DNA from: Dyadobacter beijingensis DSM 21582
GTDB lineage: Bacteria; Bacteroidota; Bacteroidia; Cytophagales; Spirosomataceae
NCBI RefSeq assembly: GCF_000382205.1
Contig: NZ_KB907788.1
Coordinates: 186,001-250,000, forward strand
Reading direction: 5' to 3'
Length of the DNA stretch: 64,000 bases
Made by a program: the position numbers and the translations under genes. Position 1 is the first letter of the stretch; each line of letters opens with the position of its first letter. Shown here piece by piece: positions 52,301 through 60,247 of this stretch. The notes under the pieces are model-generated. The model searched no databases. It was not told where the DNA came from and saw only the letters and a program-made list of their open reading frames with translations.

Positions 52301-53763
52301 CCGTAAGCTACGGTAGCCCGATAGGTGTTCGGGAACACTTTCATCAGCATCACTTTGGTATTCGGCAGCGGGTGGGGTGCACCGCTTTCGCCGGGGAAGC
52401 GGTAGGCGAGCAGTCCGCGCACGGTCAGGCTGTCGGTCTCTTTGCCTTTGTTTTTTTCTACCAATAAAAATGAATGCGTTTTTGAAACGAGCGGCCCATT
52501 GCCCAGCTGTGCACGCTTTCTTCGCAGCTCGGACATTCCCTGCAACTCCACCTGTACCGCATAATTTTTCCCGGCGGGCATATTTGCTGGCAGTTCCGAT
52601 TGGGGTAAAGACAGGCTTTCGCCGCGGACCATCCGGTCCATCACGAGCGTGCCCGCATTGCCGCGGTCGGCGGTTTTGATCTGCACCCGGTAGCTCAGCT
52701 CCCCGAATTGCTCCACGAGCGATTTCCTAGGCTGTGCCTCGAATGCCTTGCGCAGCAGTTTTTCAAATGCCTCATCCAGCTTCCACGAAACGGTGAAAGG
52801 GTTGTTGCTGCCTACCTCCACCGTCGCATTCCTTCGTGCCGCAGGGTTGGTGATGGTTATGTAATCCATATCGATGCCGACGGGCATTTGCTGGCCGTAG
52901 GTGAATGCCTGGACGGGACTTTTGCCTTCATTCAAAAAGCTCAGCTGCCTTCCGGCCGGTACCGCCTGCACGCGCCAGGCGTAGCGCCGGCCCTTCTGCA
53001 AGGGCGGATATTGCGGGCCGTATACGAATGTGGTCGTTTTCAATTGCTTCACCTCCACGCCCGAGCGCGGCAGCACCACTGCGTCGATGAATACGTTCGG
53101 ATCGACATTCGTTTCAGGCAGCTCGATCACGCGGAAGCTGTATTCCACCTGACTAGGCAGCACGCCCACCGGTGCCGACCAGGTGAAAATCTGCGTTTGC
53201 GGTGTTTTGACGGCCACTTCCTCGTCGGCCTGGGGTGAAATGAGGATCGGCGGCTCGATGATCCTGACGGGGATAAGCCCACTGCAACCCATCGGAAATT
53301 CGGCCGACAGCGGGCGCGTGGTGGCATTGTCGAAAGCTTGCACGCACAGCTGGTAGTTGCCTTCTGGCAATGGCAGGCCGCGGTAGAGGAGGTCTTTGTT
53401 CATCCCTTCCACCTCGATCTGGCCGAGGTCGAACAGGTTTTCCAGTTCCGCGCGGGTGATGAGACGGTTCACGTCCGTGGGCCGCAGTTCGAGCGGGCGC
53501 AGCGGCCGGTAGTTCGGCGAGGTGCGGATGACGACGCCATTGTCCCCTTCCAGTTTACCCAGCAGCCGCACGGACAATGCCCGGCCCGACAGATTGGTGA
53601 TAAACACCTGCACGCGGTTGCCCGTACCCGGATAATCCTGGATATACGGGCTGTACGGCGGCAGCACGTTGGTGGTGATACGAACCTGGTTTTGCGCCCT
53701 GGCCGCCTGGAATGCCAGGCAGAACCATAGCAGGAGCACGAATGCTTTAAAATGAGATGCCAT
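46360..53763 (-). CDS. Giant TANFOR-domain surface protein
   Basis: A 2467-residue protein. Signal peptide (MASHFKAFVLLLWFCLAFQAARA-Q). The first 150 mature residues (TTNVLPPYSPYIQDYP, LEGDNGVVIRTSPNYRP, LLYRGLPLPEGNYQLCVQAFD) are the TANFOR domain first named from Tannerella forsythia. Many carboxypeptidase-regulatory-like and Ig-like modules follow (TSADGSFTFKVKM, ATVTLTYTKNGAFMG, ETPLAGAEVFVAAGS), then a long beta-helical or repetitive region from about 1500 onward. The end is Cys-rich (CTFTKCDTGCLVKE) without a T9SS tail. I chose the ATG at 53763, which overlaps the upstream gene by 17 bases. The length suggests a fibre or adhesin. Confidence 0.88.
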   Translation of the reverse strand: MASHFKAFVLLLWFCLAFQAARAQNQVRITTNVLPPYSPYIQDYPGTGNRVQVFITNLSGRALSVRLLGKLEGDNGVVIRTSPNYRPLRPLELRPTDVNRLITRAELENLFDLGQIEVEGMNKDLLYRGLPLPEGNYQLCVQAFDNATTRPLSAEFPMGCSGLIPVRIIEPPILISPQADEEVAVKTPQTQIFTWSAPVGVLPSQVEYSFRVIELPETNVDPNVFIDAVVLPRSGVEVKQLKTTTFVYGPQYPPLQKGRRYAWRVQAVPAGRQLSFLNEGKSPVQAFTYGQQMPVGIDMDYITITNPAARRNATVEVGSNNPFTVSWKLDEAFEKLLRKAFEAQPRKSLVEQFGELSYRVQIKTADRGNAGTLVMDRMVRGESLSLPQSELPANMPAGKNYAVQVELQGMSELRRKRAQLGNGPLVSKTHSFLLVEKNKGKETDSLTVRGLLAYRFPGESGAPHPLPNTKVMLMKVFPNTYRATVAYGKSDANGNYTIKVLKTALHGQDTNTVFTRCLVDPVHPFIQPIAEAGYYQTHTENTFQIASSEQGTYDVQGITWLAAGYNLDVTAKLSYKNWPGTPDIDLAGKHLVIYRKPGIAKDYDKYRLPFEGAGPAASEGKTYSMQAANKQGIQSFSPGNATPNAATEPLSGSGMGSAKEEPLHLQVRLALEAKGYQMIGIAPLQAKNAGFGAIFANLVYAGTSYDTYRIYCPDCGLAPDDASPVIFMKPNDKLPATPARVEKFTYNIQTTEAPTMTFTGKLAYKFSDAGKDGAQVKPLGNTQVHLEVVYRNAGSEKSTFGTRLGNYAELYTYHQDFSQILDTKVTSADGSFTFKVKMTKAMPLGTLPPTAASGDGEFYTPPTTFIRGIRVVVDNPYYASPSDTYGIQKDQQMVPQGSYDFGPVTAVVKSYTLVTQIKSDTTGISLVNKQKADIKSDLFGIKVSVLRAKGWKIAPPSPNRRPPADEGSGVKSNVKLQNQDFEVIATAESNANGIARFPRMVMANGEQDTYFISTESSVDGLNNYNLVSLKRITVSEKWGSVFSPYATQEEKDRSDKAKKTDKNGTQINCQTKWELWYRPNPNFPTTYTSMGWYTDAQYESMKASHPSPEYSWKSHLTGCQTVNNYWLGDKLHDAKVNDVVLLPKPTFDDEPVFAEQYKTFVSDTVKRHLAPGKPVVNVRVVDKANPTQGIKNATVTLTYTKNGAFMGIPTTLTQITGDDGWVLKPFQLLPGTAAKVRVQAEGYVYVNPMTKKASAESVINIDEVLLGQNSYYPSVLMEPNTLITGRAIDADAPAVKPIFDYSLEAYAQADDGNMVKTQFQDGTWKFALKAPSTSSQLKIFPVNISYFGEERNIKTQLPKPVVDAKNLFNIQAGDIRLYDRDHRIIFKMVDDISGKAIAGGYVRLFGKKGSGFEFGPANAEGLVEARFKNVSIENLYVEVAAPGYVTRTASIKNEESKKAANETVRLEPARTIKGMVVLKTGSGTETPLAGAEVFVAAGSNAPVKYTTVSAPDGTFSLDVSRKFDGSQIKIEAMVKNALSTGATYVGAGVTQAVPQPNGQSLKLVVTTFEKFKIASIWGFPVTIEKIDPKTLAASGDVDLTDTGLGPFAILDKNVKVRFKNVVFKADPQNPALGIPANETVELDAGILNNLVYHPSAEVSLGKAKYNVKLTSPGGLFSKFKIVRTPGTATGRIMAKAQVIDNSFNFSASLLSYEKGQFFLYDPDATGRADDKPLVTAFDASKTNIKWTHFGIAQENGEPMKLKLLQFDATSKLEGSRLIGDEIHLSPVMTCKIKDANPETLTVTLGDLVLKNNTVDIKSGETPLTFPLAGQWSVEIRDWKLDYKKGGFYATSGVIKTGKVDVPIKEFNLRSDFYRLEVAPATSFELAGIAKLKVGGVAHFGYDAQTGSDMKGHWSVVVVPNGQSPAAILPANSVPGLTADMQFATLSLLDNGEDVVTFGSGSKKFKYFNIIDVRPTTIETGADYFAFDAGMSSAIPNAPQDVSMRLIYSKPQGSGVKLTTKIPGGYKVQTKGYQTFEAGQYVAADQSQTTAIFFGDGVMAIKGSVEEPGRLLLDNVLLVHNKNETHITHGRNIDLTNASTLGQWKTSLADFTDPAKDASNYNESGNFKQLRVALGGKSALSKVYVHQSATNKQWDLLRFSGLPQGFTKMLDEDEKNRLSFTAYGEIKAEGQKIKLDGIDTGLGGLSLVYDYGQQRLTGSMQLSNLPVPPTMTFMNGMAQVRLDGSGFYIAATGELRNVPLIVPVTMRSGLMLGIYNSNELGEATQILFANSHRKALPCSFTSGFKGIYAIGEVPVPLIDTYKYELSVPGVGGYKVGMDAYVDGYVYGNYDNGAFSVGGGMGIGAHAYAYGSVLSVSAGGEVHVNGGVDTKLTVDTGPKNVSVTLDSRLSAGFSVTLTEDLSGLSTGTSADFCLKLNGSANYTIGGSPGLQISPECTFTKCDTGCLVKE

Positions 53764-55426
53764 AGCCGATGTTTCCTCTGAATTCATTGAATTTTTCCGC
53801 CTCCACGCCCGTGTCGGAGTTGAGGTAGTTCAGGTTAATGCTGATAGTCTGTTTTTTAGCGAGCTGGTAACCCGCTGTGGCCGTAGCCGTGAGCACCTTG
53901 CCGGTAATAGACGCCTGCCGGTTGACCAGGTAAGAGACGTTCGCGGAGGTAGTCATTTTCTTTTTGAAAAAAGCATAATTGCTCCCCAGCGTCGGGCCGT
54001 AGAACTTCAATTTACCAGGGTCGTCCGCCGGCGTGCCCGGAAGGCTCGTTTGGGTGTAAGAAATCAACAGGTTAGCACCGAAACCGCTCTGGTTGGCATT
54101 CAGGAAGTAGCCGAGGCTGGCATTCTGGCTGTTGTTTTCCGTTTGGGAGGCGGTGCTACGGTTCAGGTCGGAAAGCTGCTGGTGCGAGCCGCTGAATGTA
54201 AAAATGTGGGCGTAGTCCTTGTTCAATACCGAATACCGGAGGTTCGCGGAGGCCGAAAAATTGTTTTGGGCAATGCGGAGCGTATCGATGAGCGGGCGGA
54301 GGCCGGCGCGCTGGCTGAGGCCGTAGTTGGACAGCGAAATGTCCATGCCGAATGTCGGATCGGGGTTGAGCGATGCCATGAGCGAACCTACCGAACGGCC
54401 GGTGCGGGCATTCTTGTTAGCGGCCAGGTTATCGAACTGCCGGCCGTAGCTTCCGGCGAGGCGGGCTTTTCCTTTGAGCAGGTTCAATGTAACATTGCCC
54501 GTATAGCTCTGGATATCGCTCTGGAAATAGTAGGCGCCCATCGTCTGGAAATTAGGATCGATCCGTTTGTACTGCATTTTCACCGAGCCCCATTTGCTTT
54601 GGTAGCCCAATGCAGCCTGCGTGGCCTGGGTGAGCTGCGTCGAAAGACGGGGTGTGATGAGCTTGCCCGCAAGCCGGTATATTGCGCTTTTGCCTTCCGC
54701 CTGCACGGGAGCGGAGGTGATGTCGCGCGTGTAGGAACTCACGGCGGCATCCGCCTCCACGAGGATGTGTTTGATGATTAAAAGTCTGGATGTGAGGCCG
54801 ATCACCATGTTCTCGGCCGGGGTGGTACTGCGCTCGGGCGACATTTGAAGGCGGTCGATAGAATTGGTGTCGTCGCGGGCCCGGAGCATGACCAGGTCTA
54901 CGTAATTGCCCGGCTTACCGTAACCGACTTTGACTGCATAACCCGTCCGCCGGAAGGCCGGAATGGCATCCGGGTCGGAAAGGTTGGTGGAAATGGCCTT
55001 GTTGAACCGGCCGTACACGGCGCCGATGCGCAGCTTGCCGGGGTTCAGCTCCACGCCGCCGCCGAGGAATGTGTGCCCGGCCAGTGTGAACGGGGAGAAG
55101 GAGATATTGCGGTAACCGGCGTGCGCCGTGGCCCATTTGTACGTGGGACTCACGCCAAACTGGTTGAACGGCTGGCGGAAACTCGTGCCCTGGTTGCCCA
55201 CCACGGCCGAAAACGGCAATGAAACCCCGCCCGGCAGCGATAGCGTCACCGCCCCGCTCAGTCCGAACGGATGCGGCTGGTTACGCCCGGCAATGCCGTT
55301 GGAGGTATAAATGCCCGCATAGGCATTGAGCCCGCCCGAAAGCCTGACCTGCCTGCCATTGTCCTGCGCATGCAGCACGCTGCCGCACAGCCAAAGTAGT
55401 ATCCATATAAATGCAGGGCATCGCAT
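53747..55426 (-). CDS. Predicted outer-membrane beta-barrel protein heading the TANFOR series
   Basis: A 559-residue protein. Signal peptide (MRCPAFIWILLWLCGSVLHA-Q), then many Gly/aromatic amphipathic strands (VRLSGGLNAYAGIYTSNGIA, WATAHAGYRNISFSPFTLAGHTFLGGGVEL, FNEFRGNIGYGISF at the C-terminus ending in Phe), the hallmark of an outer-membrane barrel. The family was not recognised. Its stop overlaps the start of the TANFOR gene, so the two are translationally linked; the barrel may anchor or export the giant protein. The upstream 207-base divergent region contains three AATCGAT and a tandem ACCAATC repeat (55452, 55461). Confidence 0.75.
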   Translation of the reverse strand: MRCPAFIWILLWLCGSVLHAQDNGRQVRLSGGLNAYAGIYTSNGIAGRNQPHPFGLSGAVTLSLPGGVSLPFSAVVGNQGTSFRQPFNQFGVSPTYKWATAHAGYRNISFSPFTLAGHTFLGGGVELNPGKLRIGAVYGRFNKAISTNLSDPDAIPAFRRTGYAVKVGYGKPGNYVDLVMLRARDDTNSIDRLQMSPERSTTPAENMVIGLTSRLLIIKHILVEADAAVSSYTRDITSAPVQAEGKSAIYRLAGKLITPRLSTQLTQATQAALGYQSKWGSVKMQYKRIDPNFQTMGAYYFQSDIQSYTGNVTLNLLKGKARLAGSYGRQFDNLAANKNARTGRSVGSLMASLNPDPTFGMDISLSNYGLSQRAGLRPLIDTLRIAQNNFSASANLRYSVLNKDYAHIFTFSGSHQQLSDLNRSTASQTENNSQNASLGYFLNANQSGFGANLLISYTQTSLPGTPADDPGKLKFYGPTLGSNYAFFKKKMTTSANVSYLVNRQASITGKVLTATATAGYQLAKKQTISINLNYLNSDTGVEAEKFNEFRGNIGYGISF

Positions 55427-55633
55427 GCGTAAGAGTGTTAGTAGAAGTGTGACCAATCAGACCAATCGATTTTTTCGAAAGGTATTTCGGCTGTTCTGCT
55501 TCCACTTTTGAGAATCGATGAACGACATTCAAAAATCGATAAAGGAAAAAGGGCTCTTTCCCCGTAACTTTCAGCTGAGGTTGAGCGGCAGGAGAAACCG
55601 CCGCGGCCGATCTTTAATGCGATAAAAACCAGC

Positions 55634-56023
55634 ATGAAAAACGAAGAGGTTACCCGTTTTCTGGACGGGCTCGATCACCCGCTCCGGGAAGAAATTGAAA
55701 TACTCCGGCAGATCATTCTCGACGCCGTACCGTCCCTTGCCGAAAACGTCAAATGGAACGGCCCCAACTACTCGGTAGGGGCGGAGGACCGGGTCACGAT
55801 GAAGATCCAGCCGCCGAAACAAATCCAGCTCATCTTCCACCGCGGCGCCAAAGTGAAAGAGCAGCCCCAAGCCAAGCTGCTGCCCGAAGACGGCGGCCTG
55901 CTCGACTGGAAAGCCAACGACCGCGCCGTAGCGAGCTTCAAAAACCGGGCGGCCATCGACGCAAACCGGGAGAAACTGAGCGGGATTGTGCGGGAATGGA
56001 TGGCATTGACTTTGGAAAACTAA
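55634..56023 (+). CDS. DUF1801 (YdhG-like) protein
   Basis: A 129-residue cytoplasmic protein. The pattern EIEILRQIILDAVPSLAENVKWNGPNYSV, then VTMKIQPPKQIQLIFHRGAK and LLDWKANDRAVASF, is that of DUF1801/YdhG-like proteins, which have an iron-chaperone-like (frataxin-type) fold. Family function is poorly known; some annotations link it to iron. The gene ends six bases before the convergent flavoprotein reductase gene, so a shared metal theme is possible but unproven. Confidence 0.85.
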   Translation: MKNEEVTRFLDGLDHPLREEIEILRQIILDAVPSLAENVKWNGPNYSVGAEDRVTMKIQPPKQIQLIFHRGAKVKEQPQAKLLPEDGGLLDWKANDRAVASFKNRAAIDANREKLSGIVREWMALTLEN

Positions 56024-56029
56024 GCGGCT

Positions 56030-58225
56030 TTAATAACAATCCATCAGCACCTGCCCGTGCGACTGATAGTAGCTGACGCTCTTGCCCAGCGCGTTGGTAC
56101 AGATCGTTTCCAGCAATTCGACCACATTGTGCTGCATGGAAAGCGACCCGCAGAGCATGACCACACCGCCATTACCGAGTACTTCGGCGACGAGCTTTTC
56201 GTCCCGCTGTAACAAATCGCGCACGTATTGCTTTTCTCCCTCCCGCGAGCGCGCGAGGTGAAATGCAGCCAGTTTGCCTTCGGAAATGGATTTTTGAATG
56301 CCGTTTTCATACAGCGCAAACGACGCCTGGTCCCGGAAGCCGCAGTAAAGATGCGCTTGGGAACCGGGGTGTAATGCATCGATCATGCCCAGGAAGGGCG
56401 CAATGCCCGTTCCGTTAGAGATCATGAGCACGCCTGAGGCTTTTTCGGGGAAATGGAAATGTGCGTTGGAATCGATCCGTGCCTGGAATGCGTCGCCCGG
56501 TTGGAGTCCGTAGAGGTATTCGGAGCCGAGGCCGCCGGCGTGGAGTTTGACGCTCAGCTGCACGTCCGTACCGATCTTGCCGATCGAGTACTGGCGTTCG
56601 CGGTGGTCGTCGGCGGGATAAATGGTAAGCAGGTCGCCGGAGGTGAATGCGACGGCGCCGGCCGGTCGCAGGCGGAGCAGGAACGCTTCTCCCGGTGCCG
56701 CTACGGCCGTTTTTTCCAGGACTGTCAGTGCATGCGGCCGATCCTGCCGCGTCGCGATGAGGCTCGTCGGTATCGTGAGCGGTACGCCCGCATGCTGCGC
56801 CCAGGTGCCCGCCCAATGGCCAAATTCTTCGGGAGACTTGTCATTCACCGTGTGCACCTCAATCAATGGAACGGCCCATTCCTGCTTCGCCAGCAGGTTT
56901 TCGGCCTCGTAGGCGAATTTGCAGAAATCGGGGTAGCCGTGCGAGCCGAAACCTACCACCGAACAATGCACTTTGCGCCGTTGCGGGTATTTGGCCAGTC
57001 GGGCGGCAAACTGCGTGGAATTGGTAGGAGGGTTGCCCAGGCCGTACGTGGCCGTCATCACAAGAATATGTGCCGCTTTCGGAAATTCGCGGTAGTTATT
57101 CAGCTCGGTCACGTAGGCTGAGCGGCCACTTTCAACAAGCTGCCGGTGAATGGCGTTGGCAAAGCGGAAAGTACTGCCGTTTTCGGACCCTACCAGTATA
57201 ATGAATTCGCTCTCCTCCGCCGAATGACTGTTTTTGACCCGCCCGCTGCGCCGCTTGATGGTAATAGCGAAGCCTGAATAGATGAAAAACAGGATATTGC
57301 CCGACGCGAATGCCAGCACGATGGCCCAGAGCATATTGGTGCGGCCGGTATGCAGGTCGAGGCTTAGCTCGGTGAAAATGGCGGCCGAGGGGTATTTCGC
57401 TTCCGAAAGGATCTCGCCCGTCACCTGGTTGACGTTCAGTTCGCGGTCTTTTAGTTTAAGTACAAAATAATCCTCCACATCTTCCGAGAACGGAAAATCG
57501 ATGGAACGGACGTCAGACAGGCGTGTGTTTTTAAAAACGGCAAAATCGGCCGGCTGCTTCGCCGGTTCATCTTTGATTTTGTCGAAATCGACTTCCGGGC
57601 TGGCAAATGTCGTGTCGATCAGCTCGAAGCGGGCGAGCGAAAGGTAGGTGCCGGTGAGCGCGAGGAGGAAAATCGGGATCAGTGAAACCCTGCCGAGGGT
57701 AACGTGGTAATATTGCGCAAAGCCGTCACGGACAATGCGGGTAAAGAACCTTCTGACCCCGCGCTGCCGTTGGATAATCAGCATGGTGCCTGAAATCGTG
57801 ATCAGTAAGAGCAGGAATGCCGTGACACCGATGAAAAAACGGCCCGTTTCATGCAAAAACAATGAACGGTGCAAGGCCGTTACCCATTCGAAAAACCGGG
57901 AGGGCTGTGCCGGCTGGCCGAGGAGTTTCCCCGTGCGCGCATCCACATACGCGAGCAGGTTTTTGCCGGCCGCGTCGGTGCCCTTGATGGTGACGAACTG
58001 GTTGGCGTCTACGGTAATGCTGGAAATGCCCGGGTACTGCTTCCGCAGCAGGGGCAGGGTTTGGGAAAGGGGTATTTCGGCCGCACGATCGGTGGCGTAA
58101 GGCTGTATTTTTTCAGTTACTGGCTTGAATGCCAGTATGATGCCCGTAACGGAGGCAAGGGTCAGTAAAATGAAAGAAGATACAGCCAATGCGAGGTGGC
58201 TGTATCTCCAGAGGGAAATCGTCAT
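56030..58225 (-). CDS. PepSY-TM / flavodoxin / ferredoxin-reductase fusion flavoprotein
   Basis: A 731-residue protein with three parts. Residues 1-320 form a PepSY-associated membrane domain with four helices (LALAVSSFILLTLASVTGIILAF, FFIGVTAFLLLLITISGTMLII, VSLIPIFLLALTGTYLSL, MLWAIVLAFASGNILFFIYSGF). Residues of about 335-480 form a flavodoxin-like FMN domain (ILVGSENGSTFRFA, TATYGLGNPPTN). The rest is a FAD/NAD(P)H reductase (RQYSIGK, NGTGIAPFLGM, LYCGFRDQASF). The build suggests electron transfer from cytosolic NADPH through the membrane to periplasmic acceptors, as in reductive iron uptake or flavin-based electron export. It is the last gene of the leftward unit with DUF2271 and ankyrin genes. 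Confidence 0.9.
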   Translation of the reverse strand: MTISLWRYSHLALAVSSFILLTLASVTGIILAFKPVTEKIQPYATDRAAEIPLSQTLPLLRKQYPGISSITVDANQFVTIKGTDAAGKNLLAYVDARTGKLLGQPAQPSRFFEWVTALHRSLFLHETGRFFIGVTAFLLLLITISGTMLIIQRQRGVRRFFTRIVRDGFAQYYHVTLGRVSLIPIFLLALTGTYLSLARFELIDTTFASPEVDFDKIKDEPAKQPADFAVFKNTRLSDVRSIDFPFSEDVEDYFVLKLKDRELNVNQVTGEILSEAKYPSAAIFTELSLDLHTGRTNMLWAIVLAFASGNILFFIYSGFAITIKRRSGRVKNSHSAEESEFIILVGSENGSTFRFANAIHRQLVESGRSAYVTELNNYREFPKAAHILVMTATYGLGNPPTNSTQFAARLAKYPQRRKVHCSVVGFGSHGYPDFCKFAYEAENLLAKQEWAVPLIEVHTVNDKSPEEFGHWAGTWAQHAGVPLTIPTSLIATRQDRPHALTVLEKTAVAAPGEAFLLRLRPAGAVAFTSGDLLTIYPADDHRERQYSIGKIGTDVQLSVKLHAGGLGSEYLYGLQPGDAFQARIDSNAHFHFPEKASGVLMISNGTGIAPFLGMIDALHPGSQAHLYCGFRDQASFALYENGIQKSISEGKLAAFHLARSREGEKQYVRDLLQRDEKLVAEVLGNGGVVMLCGSLSMQHNVVELLETICTNALGKSVSYYQSHGQVLMDCY

Positions 58226-58240
58226 ACCAATGGAAATGCG

Positions 58241-58720
58241 TTAGTTGGCGCTGAACCGGACGTACCGGATGTAGCCCGTGCCCTCGCTTTTGGCCGCCAG
58301 GCCTTCGGTCGTCAGCGGTACTTCCAGGTCTTTGGTATGGTAGGCCTTGTCTTCCACCGCGCTTTCGAACCGCAGCTTGTAGCCCGCATTGATCTTCGCC
58401 GTTTCGATTTCCAGGACATTCATCGCCCGGTCGCCGCCGGTAACCGAGGCCCCCGTGATGGCGCTGATGTTGGCCGGCTTTTTCGCATGGAACTTGTGCC
58501 ATTCTTTCAGGCTGTTGTACCACTTTTTATCAGGCCCCAGCACGTACAGGGTCTTTTCGTAAGCGCCTTTCGGGTTGATCAGCGAGATGACCATGTACGC
58601 GCCTTCGCCCGTGTAGTTGGTCATCTGGATCATGCATTTGTATTTGCTGGTCTGTGCCGCGGCGGGCTTAGCCAGTAACAGGACGAGCAGCAGGAGTGCT
58701 GTTTTGTGAAAAATCGACAT
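58241..58720 (-). CDS. DUF2271 protein, possibly flavinylated
   Basis: A 159-residue periplasmic protein with signal peptide (LLLVLLLAKPAAA-Q) and the DUF2271 fold (MIQMTNYTGEGAYMVISLINPKG, YVLGPDKKWYNSLKEWHKFH). The segment ISAITGASVTGG (residues 85-96, Thr89/Ser92) resembles the ApbE flavinylation motif (D-x-x-T/S-G-A-T/S), except that the leading Asp is Ser. In related loci DUF2271 proteins carry covalent FMN and accept electrons from the PepSY reductase. It starts at the stop of the ankyrin gene (TAATG, one-base overlap) and precedes the reductase by 15 bases. No ApbE is in the window. Confidence 0.82.
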   Translation of the reverse strand: MSIFHKTALLLLVLLLAKPAAAQTSKYKCMIQMTNYTGEGAYMVISLINPKGAYEKTLYVLGPDKKWYNSLKEWHKFHAKKPANISAITGASVTGGDRAMNVLEIETAKINAGYKLRFESAVEDKAYHTKDLEVPLTTEGLAAKSEGTGYIRYVRFSAN

Positions 58721-60192
58721 TATTTCAGGAAAGAGACGGTAACGTTGTTTTTGGAAAGGGATTCGTTTTCGGAAGCCAGGTCGAATGCGGTTTCCTGGAA
58801 ATTGGTAGGAATATCCTTTTTTGCGCCGATCGACAGGAGGTATTTCATGATCGCATCGTCTTTGGACACCATCGCCGCCTTGTGCAATGCGGTAAGACCC
58901 TCCTTGTTTTTCGCATTCACGTCGATCTGGTAAGGTTCCAGGCGTTTCACGAGCGAAAGGTCGTTTTTGGCTACCGCCAGATGGTACAGCGTGCTGCCGT
59001 TCGCCTGCGGTTCGGCTACTTTGAAGCCTTTTTCCTGCAATACCTTCAACTTCGCGTCGAACTCCGCTGCCCTCGGCGGCGCGTACGACTGCACGAGGTA
59101 GTAAGCCACATTGTCGCCATTGCGGTCGGCGGTATTCAAAGCGGCGCCTTTGCCGATGAGGTAGGCCAGCATTTCGGGTGAATTACCGCGCGCGGCCAGC
59201 AGCAATGCCGTGGCGCCTTTTGCATTGGCCTGGTTCATGTTCTTCACCTTCGGCAGCAGCAGGCCCAGCGTCGCGGTGTCGCGGTTGGAGGCGGCCGCAT
59301 TCATGAATACCGTGTTGCCGTCCTCGTCGGCCTGGTTCACGTCCACGCCTTTCGACAGGAAATACTGGATGATCGCCTCCTGTTTCGGCCGGCGTGCGAT
59401 CGAATGCAGCGCATTCTCGCCGTTTTTCGCCGTAGCGGTCGGTTTCAGGCCGAGGCTTTCGAGATACTGGAACACCTCGATGCCATTCGGGCCACGGCGT
59501 GACCCCTGGGCTGCCATCAACATGGCGGTGCCGTTGGCATTTACGCCTTTCGCGAGCAATTTTTTGAGCAGTTCAATGTTGCCCGCGCGCGCCGCGTAGC
59601 TGAATGCATTCGCACCGCTGGCGTCGGTGCTTTTCAGGTCGAGACCTTTGGACACGAAGTAATTGGTGAGCGTCAGGTCGTTGTCGCTGGCTACGGCCAG
59701 GAGCAATGCATTGGCGCCGTCGTGGTTGAGGTCCTTTTTCAGGTTGGCGCCGTTGGCGATACAGAGGTCGTACACCTTGGTGTTCGTCTGGCCGCCGCCC
59801 GCCGCGAAATTCAGGGGCGTAGCGCCGTGGCTGTCGACCACGTCGGCTTTGGAGCCTTTGCCGATGAGGTATTCCATCACCTCGGTGTTGCCGCGCATAG
59901 CCGCCCAGTGCAGGTAAATGCGGCTGTCGTGGGTGACTTTATCGACGCCGTTGCCGGGTTGGGAAAGCAGGTATTTGATCGTTTCGTTGGGCGCGCCGGC
60001 ATTGATGGCCAGTACCGTGGCGTCGAACATATTGCCGTTGAACTGCGCCGGATCGGCCCCTTTTTCAATGGCCGCCTTCACGGTGGCTACATCCGGGTTG
60101 TTTTTCCAGAACGATTGTTCCAAAAGCACATTCTGCTGCGCAAATGCCGACAAGGAAAGCGAAGTGCAGACGGCGACGAGGATTTGTTTCAT
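58720..60192 (-). CDS. Periplasmic ankyrin-repeat protein
   Basis: A 490-residue protein with a signal peptide (MKQILVAVCTSLSLSAFA-Q) and about a dozen ankyrin repeats of the form GATPLNFAAGGGQTNTKVYDLCIANG, GANALLLAVASDND and GLTALHKAAMVSKDDAIMKYLLSIGA, occupying almost the whole chain. In this setting it is probably a periplasmic binding scaffold for the reductase/DUF2271 pair or for a heme/metal protein; ankyrin proteins next to catalases and PepSY genes are common in Bacteroidota. It is the first gene of the three-gene leftward unit and lies 55 bases after the AraC gene end. Confidence 0.9.
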   Translation of the reverse strand: MKQILVAVCTSLSLSAFAQQNVLLEQSFWKNNPDVATVKAAIEKGADPAQFNGNMFDATVLAINAGAPNETIKYLLSQPGNGVDKVTHDSRIYLHWAAMRGNTEVMEYLIGKGSKADVVDSHGATPLNFAAGGGQTNTKVYDLCIANGANLKKDLNHDGANALLLAVASDNDLTLTNYFVSKGLDLKSTDASGANAFSYAARAGNIELLKKLLAKGVNANGTAMLMAAQGSRRGPNGIEVFQYLESLGLKPTATAKNGENALHSIARRPKQEAIIQYFLSKGVDVNQADEDGNTVFMNAAASNRDTATLGLLLPKVKNMNQANAKGATALLLAARGNSPEMLAYLIGKGAALNTADRNGDNVAYYLVQSYAPPRAAEFDAKLKVLQEKGFKVAEPQANGSTLYHLAVAKNDLSLVKRLEPYQIDVNAKNKEGLTALHKAAMVSKDDAIMKYLLSIGAKKDIPTNFQETAFDLASENESLSKNNVTVSFLK

Positions 60193-60247
60193 ATTGGGAA
60201 TTGATTGGGATACGGGTTGTTTTTTCTTTTTTGGAATGAACGTTCTG

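Noticed and set aside
55427..55633. Three AATCGAT and tandem ACCAATC copies as a LytTR operator
   Set aside because: The short repeats have irregular spacing and do not fit a LytTR-type site; noted in the neighbouring gene entry only.
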